From NCBI GenBank assembly GCA_021613535.1, contig CP075493.1, positions 4,402,001 to 4,466,000 on the forward strand: a stretch of 64,000 nucleotides of DNA. Reading direction: 5' to 3'. Made by a program: the position numbers and the translations under genes. Shown in pieces: positions 38,217-50,944 of the stretch (positions within the stretch are counted from its first letter, which is position 1; each line of letters starts with the position of its first letter). This DNA is from Adineta vaga. Taxonomy: Eukaryota > Rotifera. Under the pieces are notes generated by a model. It saw only the letters and a program-made list of their open reading frames with translations, searched no databases and was not told the DNA's origin.

Positions 38217-41014
38217 ATGGATGAGATTCTAACGGAAAAAAATTATCAATTAGTTCGCTTTCGTGATACGACTATTCAAATTCAAACAATCATTGTCAAT
38301 GGTATTCAATACTTGTATTTAGAAGATATTCAACGACGTTTTCCTTCAGTATCTGCATTGAGTATAGATGATATTCAATTAGCATTTCTACGTGATGAAA
38401 ATGGACATTATCAAATTCCACTACGAATCGAAGCGGTCAAAGATAAGATTATTGATGCTTTAGAACCTTTCGAAAAACAATCTTCGAGAGAAGTTCATAC
38501 ATTATTCGATCAGATTGATATAAAAATACATGAAATGAATAAGAAAACAGATCTTATTCTTGCCAATACTCAAGAAACACTCATTCGAATCAAACATATT
38601 ATGACATTGATGTATGAATTACATGAATATACAACTCCTCGTTACTTTTTTATTCTATCAGTAAATCATCATAAATGGTCATCGATCAATGGTGTACAAA
38701 ATTTATTTCTTCTTCATTATAAACTCTTCTTTTTATGTGAATGTTCTAATGATCCTGATAAATTACATATTGCACCACATGATGGTTATTCAATTAAAAA
38801 GCCAAGTGAATTTATTGCAAATTATGGATCTTATCTACGAACAACATTACGTATTGCTCGAGGTTTACTTTCTGTCGGAGGTTTTGTTATTCCTCATTCA
38901 GGAAATGCATCACTTATGTTAGCCAATGCACTTCCACCATTTGTTCAAGAACCAACTAATTACACTGAAGTTAATAATAAATTGGATGTTGTTGAGAAAA
39001 TGTTGAATCAAACGAATAATGAAGTTGTACATGTTGATCCATCGATTATTCGACAAGCGGTATTACCAGAAGTGCCACTACAAGGTGCACAATTACGAGA
39101 ACTCGAAGTCTTTCTAGATTGTGTTGATGACAAACATAGTTTAGGCAATCTCTATCGAACAACTACCGATAATGGTCATGTACGTTGGGTTTGTTTAGAA
39201 CATTATAATACCATTGGTTTTAACAATAAAATGATCGATTACATTCATCAATTAGAAGCTATGGGAGGAAAATTTAATACACAAAGAAGAGAAGCTATTC
39301 TTACAGGAAATTTAACAACAAAAAATATAATCATGTTATGTACGGCTTTAAAAAATGGTTTTACGATGTTAACTCTTGTACTGGAAAATTGTTCAATTGA
39401 TATAAAAGATCTCGATAAATTATTTGATGTTATTATCAATCGTTCTTCGATTTATCGATTGAACATTTCTAATATTGAAGTTCGTCAACGGTTGAGAACA
39501 TCGAAATATATTTCTAATAATCTAATAGTTTATTTAAAAAATCAATCAATAAAAGTACAATTTTCCACCAATGATGACAATGAAAGTATCAAATTACTCG
39601 TTCGACTTTTTCAACAAAATAAAATATGTCGAACATTTCATTTTCATGGTTATGATCTTCCATTGTATGATGAAACTCTTCTAAACTATCTTAAAGAATA
39701 TCGAGAATTAACATCATTAGTTATCGATTATTTTATAAATATGGATTTTGTAAGTACACTTATTATTTCGAATTCTACTCTTCGTCGATTGAAATTAAGT
39801 TTTTGGTTTAATTCATCATCAACTCTCTTTGGTCTCTGTCAAGCCATTCAACGAAATCAAACTTTAACAGATCTAGATATTATGGATCATACTTGTATTG
39901 ATGATAAAACTGGTACGATAGAATTGTTAAAAACAATACAAACTCATCAAAGTATGAAACATCTTCGTCTTCATATTTTTGATGTACGACCATCAAATGA
40001 AAATGAACTATGTCTTATTGATTCTTTATCAAATAAGACATTTATTACTCATCTACGTATTTCTCAATCGATTATTTCTCAAGAATTGACTCAAGCACTT
40101 ATTTATGCTTCGAATGAATTACATTCGTTGACTTATTTGGAAATTTATGATAGTCAGTTGCATGAGGACAGTACTGCTAAATTACAATTATTATATACGA
40201 ATGAAAATTTAACTCATCTACTAATAACCGATCAACAATATTCTTCCGTAGCATTGACTGAACTTCGACAAGAACTTCAGAATGGTAAAAGAAAACGAAT
40301 TGATTTCAAACGTTTAACACAATAGTACTTTTTGTATTTTTAGAAATCTTACAATATCAAAATCAAAAACTTGAACAACTAATCGCAAAATCATACAGCC
40401 AGTCATCGATCTGTTTAGATCAAATGACATTAACTGATCATGATATGGATATCGTTGTAAAACAAGCCATCATTCAACAGCAATGTAAATTCCTCTCTTT
40501 ACAATCAAATAAAATCACATCTATTGGTGTATCAATTATTGCCGATGCATTGCTTACCAATAATACATTAGAAATGTTATATCTCAGTAATAATTACATA
40601 TCAGATGATGGTGTTTGTTCACTCGCAAAAATTCTTTCAAATACTTGTCAATTTCTTAAAACACTTGTTCTTCAGAAAAATCAAATTACCGATCGAGGTG
40701 TTAAATCTCTTGCTCAAATGTTAGAAGTAAATCAAACATTAACTTGGTTGTATCTTGGAGAAAATCAAATTAGTGATGAAGGTATACGAGTTTTAGCTAA
40801 CGTACTTACTAAACAGAATAAAACACTCGAAATGTTAGTTGTTTCTTCAAATAAGTTAATAACAGATGCAAGTATCGATGTACTTATTCCAATGATTCAA
40901 CAAAATCAAACTTTAAAAAAACTATGGATGGATGATTGTAATCTATCAGAAACTGGCAAACAAAAATTTCAAATCATACAAGCATCAAAACAAGATTTGT
41001 ATATTCGCTTGTAA
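38217..41014 (+). CDS. Helical-domain plus leucine-rich-repeat protein
   Basis: Exons 38217-40284 and 40344-41014 join across a 59-nt intron (donor AATG|GTAAAA, acceptor TTTTTAG, phase 1) to give 912 aa. Residues 1-~270 are a helical domain: YLYLEDIQRRFPSVSAL near the start, then FFLCECSNDP, HIAPHDGYSIKKPSEFIANY, and a glycine/alanine-rich hydrophobic stretch near 225. I recall this layout from large families of fungal (Mortierella/Glomeromycota-type) proteins of unknown function; unverified. Residues ~340-690 are irregular LRRs. The second exon holds five or more clean NLRC/RNase-inhibitor-type LRRs (LYLSNNYISDDGVCSLAKIL, LVLQKNQITDRGVKSLAQML). There is no nucleotide-binding motif, so this is not a canonical NLR, although the build is receptor-like. 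Confidence 0.75.
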
Positions 41015-41172
41015 TATATCGTTTTATACTTTGAATTTACAAAAAAAAAGAAAAATACATTGCTTTATATTAGAGCACAAAACAATTACACTGATATGGT
41101 TTTACAAAATAAGTATAGACTGTAGTTGCGAGTATAAAGATAGAGGAATTTTATAAAACAGAAGTATTTCAT

Positions 41173-43661
41173 TTATCGAGACTTATGATCATGTGAATCT
41201 TTGGTTGAAGCTTGATTTTTTATATTATCAAAATCGGATATGATCTGTTGACATACTTCAGGTGAAAAGCCTGTTACTTTTGATGCAGCTTTTGCAATTT
41301 GATTAATATCATTCGAATGTTGAAATCGTTCTCGATTATTTCCGATTGAAGGCGATGATTTAAGACCTAGTGTATTTGTTGGAGATGCTTCAAGTCCTTT
41401 GTCTTCTAAAGCATGATTGTTGATATTGGCATAGATGCCACGACAAAACCAAGTTAATGATGAAAGAGTGCCACCTACTGGTTTTATTATTACATTTGCA
41501 ATACCTATAAATGTTCCAGCGATACCACCTAATGTTCCGTGACGCTCATAACCAGTACGTGGTGTATTTACAATATCAGTCAAACCATTTCTCCAACCGC
41601 GAATAAGAGCAAGAATAGCTTCATAAAAACCGGTATCGAAATCAACTACATATGGTCGTGAAGATGTAGATGTACTAAATAGTAAGACATGTATCTATCT
41701 GATTTTAAAAATGTACTTGAAGAACCTACCTGTAAGGATCATAGTAGGATGGAGCAACATCCAATGCATCAGTGATTTCTCCATATAAAGAAAAACATCC
41801 AATACATAGATGACCGATACCTTTACTTAAACCAAGAACAAGACCTTCGACAGCAGTATAAGTACCTTTTGACCAAGTCTCTGAAAGTACAGCTTGTTTC
41901 AGACCATTAGATGTATCAGAAAATATTTTCACCACAGCTTTCTGTGAATGTTTCAAAATTCCATGAAAAGGTATATGAACACGATAATCATACATGGATG
42001 GCCAATCACGAGTAGAATGTAAATATAATTGTGATTTATCAATACGTTCAGATAGAACTAATACTTGAGCAATACGTCGAGATATTTGTAAATGAAAATG
42101 TTTTACTCCATAACATGCTGTATAACTTGATTCGAAATCACTTCGCATACGTTCAACAGGTAATTGAGAATGAAATGCGCGTACTGCTTCTTCACAACCA
42201 TTTTCTTTCAATATGGCATCACGTATTTTTTCAGCAGCAACCTTTGTCTCTGATTTATGAACAAACTCAAATGCTTCTGCCAGTTGGTCTGCAGTAATAT
42301 CTTTTCCAGGCACAGCATGTGGACCTACACCATGTTTTTCAATAACTTTTCCCCAAAAAAATTGATCACCAAAGAAAGGTACGATAATTGTAGGTTTGCC
42401 AGCTCGAAGACCTGCAGCAGTCGTACCCGCTCCACCATGATGACATACGGCCGATACTAAAAAACAAAAATAATATTATTGTTGATATACTACTCGTATT
42501 CAGATTGAACTGACCATGTGGAAACAGCCAATCATGTGAAATCTTATCAATTTTAAAGACACTATCCGGTAATTTATCATCATCTTTAGCTAAACCAGAG
42601 AGTACAGCACGATAGCCAGTCTTTTCTAATGCTTCAAGAACAACTTGAAGAATTCGATCCGAATCATGTCCTGTAATGGAACCAAAACCAATGAAGATGG
42701 GTGGTTTTATAGATTTATGATGATCTTTATTATGAAGGCCGAGGAATTTAATTAAATCATCAGATTGATCTGTTGTTGCTGTAGCATCACGTTCTAAGAA
42801 GAAAAATCCTGAAACATTAATATGTGCTGCCCAATCATTTGGTTTAGGTACAATCGATGGTGACCAACAGTAAGTATAAGGCACTTTTTCGTCAATGATC
42901 ATATGTGTTGCTTGCCGTGTATGTAACGATGGTAAACCTAATGTATTATTACGAAATTCATTGATGATATCTCGCATACCAGACCAAGTCTAAATAAAAG
43001 AAAGAAAGTAATATACTCAGCGTAATTATTCTATTATTTATTTACAAACATCTCAATTGCACTATAGGATAACATATTCACTTGTTCTACAGCTCCACGC
43101 GAATAATCGACATTTACAAATGGATGTGGAAAAACAGTTGTTGGTGACCATGGCATGGTAAACATAATATGTATTGGAATATGTAATTTATGTGCACAAT
43201 GTATATGTCCATAAGATGGAGGATTAGCAATAATAGCTTCAGCAGTAAATGGTTTACCAGTTTCATCATCATCAGCAACACAAGCTCGCCACGTTGATTC
43301 GAGAATACTAGCAAGAACTTCACGATTTTTCGTTAAATCACCAGCAGCAACACTACTAACTGATGGTATTACACCTGAAGTTTTTAACCATGAAAGACAT
43401 TAATACAGCTGGATCACCAGCTAATGGATAGAATTCTAAGCCATTGCCACGAACAAAATCACGAAATGTTTCATGCGTTGCTAGACGAACACGATGACCA
43501 AATTTAAGTAATGCTTGACCAAGACTATACAAATAAAAGAATAGAACTTATTTATACAATATATTAACTTACGCAAGAAATGGTTGAACATCTCCTCTTG
43601 TACCAACGATCAATATCAATATATCAATATGAGGTATTTCAACATTTTCTTTTGTTGCCAT
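41173..43661 (-). CDS. GT1 sterol 3-beta-glucosyltransferase-like enzyme, one homopolymer frame break
   Basis: Five exons: 43661-43573, 43524-43046, 42989-42515, 42456-41730 and 41674-41173. Their sum is one base over a multiple of three; removing one A from the five-base run at 43381-43385 restores frame and gives 756 aa. The N-terminal GT28-type domain has VGTRGDVQPFLALGQAL and LATHETFRDFV. The sugar-nucleotide-binding half has FIGFGSITG, then HHGGAGTTAAGLRAGKP and PFFGDQFFWG, the UDP-glucose signature of sterol glucosyltransferases (UGT80/ATG26 type). The ~250-residue C-terminal extension contains GYERHGTLGG..GI.NVIIKPVGG, seen in plant and fungal members. It probably glucosylates a sterol or similar lipid. 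Animals usually lack this family; a fungal- or plant-like origin is possible. It is flanked downstream, in convergent orientation, by the LRR gene. Confidence 0.83.
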
Positions 43662-44478
43662 ACTTATTATTTTTGCACGATTTGTTCTACAAAAAAAGAT
43701 AAATGAGTTCGTATTGTTTCTTCAACCGCGTGTGTGGCGAGTAAGTTTTTTTTTTCGTTCTCTTGTCAGAAATAAAAGAAAAGAACGAGCATCATCACTA
43801 ATTTCGTCCTTCATTGTTAACATGGTTATGCGCATTATATTCTTATGGCGCGTTGAGAAGAGAACGAAGAAAAAACAAAAAAAAACGTGTTACATTTTTT
43901 TTCTTTCTACGATCCTCTTTCTCATTGTAAAAAGGCATTCAGTACAACTTCAATGATATAATTGCGTTCAAATTCAACTATCGTTTGGGTTAGAATCAAC
44001 AAGCTGGAAAAGAAATTCCTTGAAAAAGAAAAATACATTATTTGCGTGTACTCACACACTAAGAAAGAAAAGCAAATATGAATCAAAGAATTTTCTTTTT
44101 TTTTGTATATGATAACATCACATCGTGTTTATTATTTATACATTATCAAGCTGGTATTCAAGTTTTTATGAAGTAAAAGCTTTATTCTCTTATCAATACA
44201 TACTCGTTGATGGATTGTAGTAGTAAGAAAGGAAGTTTTGTATTCACAAATATTATGATTGCAAACAGCGTACAAAAATAAAACCACTTTTGTTATTATC
44301 TAAGGCAACTAAGATGCCATTTTTAGTCATTATTCATTTTTATATGAAAAGAATATGACTAAATCAAACTAGACGGATGATAGAGAGGTGAATTAAGATG
44401 AGTGATCGACATGTCCACTTTGTTTGACCTTTTTGTGATGTTCATTCTTCTTTCATATATGACTACGATCACTCTGAC
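43662..44478. other. Gene-free 5' flank of the glucosyltransferase
   Basis: AT-rich and homopolymer-rich DNA with a long A/T-tract zone at ~43740-43930. No conserved coding frame. It separates the gene-dense left part from the tandem-repeat desert. Confidence 0.5.

Positions 44479-44505
<27 letters not shown>
44479..44505. repeat. (CT)n microsatellite
   Basis: Perfect CT dinucleotide run of 27 bases. It generates overlapping Ser/Leu and Arg/Glu shadow frames on both strands. Confidence 0.95.
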
Positions 44506-44509
<4 letters not shown>

Positions 44510-44799
44510 GATATAACTATTGTAAGGGTGAGAGTAGATCTATTTTTCATAATTCTCAATAAAAAATTTTCTTTTACATCAGTTTTCAAAAGAAAAGATT
44601 ATTTATGGATATAGATTTTTGTTACAAGACTATCGTTTGCAGATATTTCCTGTTCTTTCGTTTAATTCACTGTAAAGCTGAAAAAAATAAATCTTTGGTA
44701 CATTTTAAAAATTCAAATCTCTAGCTAAAGTTTCAATATTGTCATGAACAAGGTGGAAACAATACAAAAGAAGGTCACATAAATGAGACGTGGATAGGC

Positions 44800-47700
44800 A
44801 GGTTTTAACATTACTTCCAATCATCTTCAGTGACAAAGTCAATAATTATCTTCTAACCATGAAAAAGACGAAACAATCATCCTTATCTAAGTATATATGT
44901 GTTAAATGTATATTCTGCATAAAATATCTGTTCCGATACTTCTATCACGTATTTATTCCATTCAACAGAAACATTCTAGAACGGATATCTCTTGAAGATG
45001 AATGTTATTACCAATATTTTAGTCGAATATGTGGTTGTACGATAGAAGATTCTATTTGCAAACTGTTCTGCCCTATATATCACATGTCTATTGAAATGTA
45101 TCAGTGCATCCTTAATCGGTTACTATGCAAATTAAAGCATATTTTTATCAGTCATATAGTACAACGAACCTGTAAAATATTAGAAATGAGATACGACGAT
45201 TTGTATCAACTACTATGTTAATTGTTACAATATTCTTCACCATATGTCGATACAAAAAATGAAACATAGAAAATGACTACGTATAAAAACAGTTCTCTTC
45301 GATTATTTGACTCTCATTGCATCCTATGTTCTACACACCATGATATCATTGAGTAGTAGATGGAAAATAGACGATATCAAAGAAAGTATTTTACAACTAT
45401 TTCATTGACAGTTAACGAAGATTTTGTATATTACTATCTCATAAGAAGACGACTACATGATGAATTATTATTACCACAATTCTTTTCAACTGTTTCGTTT
45501 ACAAATCGTTCGAAATTAAACATATTAGAATAGGATTAATTATTACATGAATAATGAACAGATTTTATCATAATTTTTTCCAATTATTTTCTTACGTCAG
45601 AGACAAGTAACACATACTTCACTATCGAACAAGATCACATGGATTCGAGATAATATTAATGAATGCTCATTTCGATTATATTATCAAATCAAACGCACGT
45701 TTACCATATGTCATAAGATAGTTAAACCTCAGATGAAAACGGAATGAAAGTAACGAAAGTTTTCTTCAATTATCTTGCTTTCATTCAACCAAAATTTTAC
45801 ACATTATCATCGTATTTAGAATCACACAGAAGACTGATCTTATTCACGATAATGATCTTCTACTATTTCACGTCTGAGAATCTACATTCATGTGCTGCAT
45901 AGCATTATTAAATATTATAGAGCATGTAAACAGTATGAAAGAAGAAAGATACTTTCAACTATCCAACTCATATTATATAAACATGACACAAATTATAACA
46001 TCATGACATATGCAGTAGTAGTTGATAATTCATACGAAGATATTTTCTGATTATTACATTGACAACAATGAAATGCTTTGCATGATTGAATCATTAGCGA
46101 AAATCATGTGAGAAAAGAATAATACTTATCATAATGTAAATCTATTATTTCATTCTAAGTAGAAAATAAGATATTTTTATGTATTATCATTGAGAATCAC
46201 ATGAAATTCGAACAGTTAGAAACAGAACTTCTTTCAATTAACTGCTTGACAAAAAATACTTACTTTGAAATAGTATAGAATTTTCGACGTTTACATGAAT
46301 TATAAACAATTTAAAGTACAATGTTATTCAGCTATTTGATCAATCATAAACTCGAATGATACATTACGAGTCTATTGTTTTGAATGACATTACAAATAGA
46401 CAATTGTAACGAAAGATGAGTTCATCTATCTCACTCTCGTTTAATGATGTCTTTACGAACAATAACGTCAAAAATAACATGTAGAAACGGAATAAATCTA
46501 ACGAAACTTCTATTCAAATATGTATCGAAACCTAAAATAATGTATTGTAACTTATTTTATCTCTCAGCATCACAGTTGTAAAATATAAATACAAAGAAAA
46601 TTAATTTCAATTATGTTGTCTACATCACAGAACAGTTCGATCTATTCCATCATCAAAAAGAATTCAATGGTAAAAAGACATCGGTAAAAAAACTTTCATT
46701 CAATTATTTCTTGAATGGGAAATTAAAATCTTCTATATTCCAGTTATATTGGAGATGAAATGTCAAACAGATTTGTTTGACTAAAACTGTCTTCTATTAT
46801 CTTATCAGCATTCGCACGACATCCTGTAAAAATCGTTTCACATTCGTAATTGCATAAAACATAAACAACTTTTATCAAAATTGTAACCGAAAATTTCTTT
46901 TCCCTAGAAATAAAGTGTTCGAATTCATGTTCACAATTCAGATTACGTGAAAAAGAAACAACGGCAACGAAATTTCAAGTCAATTATGTCATTGCTTTTT
47001 CAGTCTCAATAATTATACTACTACATGTTGAGAGATCATGCAGAAAATGTACGACATCAACCAAAATTCTCTTCAAATATACTGCGTTTATATTCAACGT
47101 ATTTTTGAGAGTATATCTCATTTATAGCAACAGAGAATATACACAACTGTACGATAATTCGTATCACTTATTTCGATTACACAAAAGAAAGGGTATGTTG
47201 GCATGTTCGTGTCATACAGAAGCAGAGAAATCGTATAATTTTCATAAAATTTATTTTCAAATATTGCATTTACATGCAACACAAACTTGTCGCATTACGA
47301 AGTGATTCGAGATGATATGACAATCAGATATAGCTCACCAAAGAACTATTCAGATCATTAATAGTTATGAAAGGAAAGTGTATCGTTCTATAGTAGCATT
47401 CTATATGATAGGGTATGAAGAGTATTCTAAACGCGAATCTTTCTTCAACTATTACAATCGTATCCAAACAAACTTTCGTATATCACAAGAACATTGTATA
47501 TGATGTAGAAATGAAATAGATACAAAGAGTATTCGTTTGACCTATGTTCTTCATATAAAATGACAACTGTGCATATCATCACATATTAGAATATCACACA
47601 GCAATTGAATAATTATGAGCAATGTATAAATCAACTATCTCATTCACATTGATTCATTGTGTAATACATCATGAACATGTAACACATTGTATAAAAATCG

Positions 47701-49720
47701 AATAGTTGTTAAGAAAATATTATTCAAATATAATTTCGATTATCAATTACAGCTGAAAACTGTATGACATCATAATGATACAATAGAAATTGAATATCTC
47801 GTATCATAATTATTTTCCATTATCCGATGGATATTGAATTCAATCATTGTATTCATTCACATCATTGAAAATGACATAAGAAATACACAGGAGTCTCATC
47901 AAGATTACTTTCAACTAATCTATCTATCATGTATCAAACGATACACTCTGAGGTACTATTAATGATTACATAGAAAGTAGTTATCATCTACGAAATCTAC
48001 TTTCAATTATGATAGTCACATCAAACTATTGTTTTACACATGGTAGTCTTACTAAAGATTACTAAAAATCTGGACAATACTCAGTAGAATTTCGTTCGAC
48101 TATTACCATTATACGGAGAGATGATAGTCAATCAATCTGAAGGATGTAGATGGTACGGCGATGATATAGTTACTAGCAACTTGATTTTCCACTATTATAT
48201 TGAAGTCAAATTAAACTTTCGTAGACGATGAGAAATAATGACTTGTTTGATAGTCGAACTAATATCAGCAACGACATTTTCAACTGTATTTCAGACATAA
48301 AACTCGAGTATTGTATATAGGAACATTTCCAAAGATCATATGTAAGATGAACATTGTCAGTATTGATTCAATCAAATTTTCTGTTCAATCATCTATATCT
48401 GTTGATACTATCAGAATGTCGGAAATCATATGAAAAAGAGACAGTTATAAAAACGATTTTGTTCAAGATTGTCAACACATTTCAATGAAAGGCGTACAGA
48501 TTGAAATACAAGAGAATATTGTATAACATATGAAATATTGCAAAAACAGTCCTTTTCTCTTATCTTATTGATGTCACGCTAAAGTTGTCTATGGTATAGC
48601 GGTAATAAAAATCGTGTGGAAATTTAACGGAGACAATCAAAATACTGTTCATTTATTTAATTCCCGTACAGTTTAGAGTTTATGCGATGCATACAATAAT
48701 TGAAGAGATATATCAAGCGAATGATACATACGAATATTCTATCCAATTATTTCACGAGTGTACAGTATAGGATTTACCATATAACTATACTATTTAAAAT
48801 CACATGATAAGTGATGATGTTGTGCAAATTTCGATTAAATTATTGTACTCACACAAAATGTCAATATTTCAAAGGATGATACTACTAAAGAACACAATGA
48901 AACCGATAAACTTTCAATAATACATTCTTCAATTATTTCTCTTACATCAAATCATTGCTTTCTAAATGCAATTCATAAAGATAATCAGATAATAATGAAC
49001 AATTCTCAGCAGAGTCCTATTCAACTACTTCACTAATATCAAACTTATGCATGACATACCATACTGTTATGAACAACGACAAGATTTCTGACAAAACTCA
49101 TCACTATGCTATTGGCATATTCAGACTATATGCAGTGACAGTATTCTAAAATATAAGAGTATTGATGATGATCTAGAAAATAGATAAATTTTATAATAGA
49201 TCTATTTCATTATTCCATTCATAATTAAGAACAACTGCAATTACCATCATCGGAATAAAAAATATATGTTAAAGAAATCATTCTTAGCAAAATTTCATTA
49301 AATATTGTTGTCATATAAAATCATAAAATTACGTATATTGACACAAATGAATATCACATAATAAATGGATAAACGTTACGATAACATCTTTCAAATAACT
49401 TGATCATCTCGAAAGAAAAAATCAGAATTTCTCACAGATCTTGACAATCAATAGTTATTTGAATGTTTCCTATCAGATTTTCTTTCAATTATTTCATTCA
49501 GAACAAGATGAATTGTATTTTAAACGACATGCTCGAGAATGATATGAAATATGAACGATTATCAAAAACATTCTCTTCAATTATAATACTCACATGTAAA
49601 AATATGGTTTGCTCATCATAATAATGTTGATACTAATAGAATTATTGAACTATTCACACCAACTTGTAGTTCATATAATGTGTGTACACTTCTTATTTAC
49701 ATAATTCGATTCTAAACTTC
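44800..49720. repeat. Diverged tandem repeat array, period about 93 bp
   Basis: An anchor of the form (T)TCAAYTATTTCA recurs across nearly 5 kb at nearly constant spacing. In one checked stretch the anchors start at 45394, 45487, 45581, 45673, 45767, 45860, 45956, 46047 and 46142 (spacings 91-96). Further on they fall at 48744, ~48835, 48930 and 49022. About 52 units fit. After the anchor many units read CACATCAAA; the second half often has ACATGAAA..GAAC and AACGAAACTTT. Individual units are strongly diverged, so the array is easily missed by identity-based repeat finders. It contains no credible gene: the 143-codon frame at 44790-45221 is within it and has the same period. Probably an old satellite; two units (~186 bp) is near nucleosome spacing. 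Confidence 0.8.
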
Positions 49721-49870
49721 AATTCGATATAATAGTAGACTTGTGTGAATCTTTCTGCTGATTGCTTGTACTATGATAGTGATCTGGAATATGATGATCA
49801 TCATCTCCTAAAATAAATAAGATTTTTTTTCCAGCAAAAGAAAACAAAATGTTTGCAAAGCTTCAAATGT

Positions 49871-50944
49871 TTACTTACGTCGACGTTGTTGTATTAAATC
49901 TAAATAGATAATATATTTAATATGTTCAGTACCAGGTTCCATTCGATCAACAGTAAAACAAACGCCTGGAAATAGTAATTCTTCTTCTTCATGTGGATAT
50001 TCAGAGAATGGTTTAAGATTTATAGTAAATGCATGTTTTATTGTCATTATAAATAATACATTGCCAAATTTCTCAGCTTGAACTCGACTTCGGCTACATG
50101 AAGTAAATGATTGAAATGAACACAAAGTTCTCTCTTTTTTTAAACAATCGTTTTTAAAAGCAGCAATAACTTCATTGCTTAATTTAGCTCCTCGATAGAG
50201 TACAGTTCCTTTTTCAGTCGATTCATAATTATATGGACTATCCCATAGAAGTAAACAAAATGGTCCCAATGTACGTACTTTACTTCGCCAATTATGTTCA
50301 TGTTCTTGACTTCCAATTAATCGCATTACTTCATTTAATTTCTTGTACACAAAACTTTCCAAGGAATAAATATAGGCACAACATTCCCATACTTCTTCAA
50401 CTGATGCATCTTTAGTCTCCAATAACATATTTGCTAGTTCTTCACCTTCTCGTTGTTTCTTTAATAATTTACCTTCTTCATTAATACCATCTGCTGCATT
50501 TTTCACAAGCATAGGAATAATCTTTTTATTCACTGATGGTAATTGATTTGGAGTTATTTTTAGTTTTTTAACTGTTTCTTTAATAAAAGGAGATATCCAT
50601 CCATATAATCCACCAAATGGACGATTAGGATTAATCGGAACGTATGTAAATCGTTCTTCTCGTGGATGATAATCATCTCTATCACATTCTACTCTTTTCA
50701 CCGGTCGTTGTTTATTGTTATCAAAATTTGAACTTTGTATTCCATCATTAAAATTGATTGTATATTCATCTAATTCAACTTCGATATTATCAGCCATATA
50801 CGCTCTTTCGATGATAATATTCTCGACATCAGAATAGGGTTTCCATTCTGCTGGTTCAGATTTAGAAAATGGATCAGTATTTGATTTCCACATCCATTGT
50901 ATTCGAGATGAACGAGCATCAGATGCATTCGTTGCAGAAGCCAT
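49871..50944 (-). CDS. WWE-domain plus NAD:arginine ADP-ribosyltransferase (ART) protein
   Basis: 357 aa, single exon, ATG at 50944 directly after TTCTTCAAG, an acceptor-like site. Residues ~13-90 are a WWE domain (IQWMWKSN, AEWKPYSDVENIIIERAY, YTINFNDGIQ), which binds ADP-ribose-type ligands. Residues ~100-220 are helical. The ART fold occupies ~225-350 with the R-S-E triad: TVLYRG (Arg), SFTSCSRS (Ser) and the acidic EEEELLFPG loop (ExE), which predicts arginine-type mono-ADP-ribosyl transfer from NAD. It ends VDRMEPGTEHIKYIIYLDL. There is no signal peptide, so it acts in the cytosol or nucleus, unlike vertebrate ecto-ARTs. WWE-ART fusions are expanded in bdelloids (recollection). Confidence 0.85.
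   Translation of the reverse strand: MASATNASDARSSRIQWMWKSNTDPFSKSEPAEWKPYSDVENIIIERAYMADNIEVELDEYTINFNDGIQSSNFDNNKQRPVKRVECDRDDYHPREERFTYVPINPNRPFGGLYGWISPFIKETVKKLKITPNQLPSVNKKIIPMLVKNAADGINEEGKLLKKQREGEELANMLLETKDASVEEVWECCAYIYSLESFVYKKLNEVMRLIGSQEHEHNWRSKVRTLGPFCLLLWDSPYNYESTEKGTVLYRGAKLSNEVIAAFKNDCLKKERTLCSFQSFTSCSRSRVQAEKFGNVLFIMTIKHAFTINLKPFSEYPHEEEELLFPGVCFTVDRMEPGTEHIKYIIYLDLIQQRRRK

Noticed and set aside
38217-41014. Canonical NLR receptor
   Set aside because: LRRs are present but no P-loop or NACHT/NB-ARC motif was found between the N-terminal domain and the repeats.
44790-45221. 143-codon Cys-rich open frame in the gene desert
   Set aside because: It lies inside the ~93-bp array, its features recur with the repeat period, and it has no homology-like motif or splice partner.
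44800-49720. CRISPR-like array
   Set aside because: The context is eukaryotic, the repeats are strongly diverged, there are no conserved direct repeats with unique spacers, and no cas genes.
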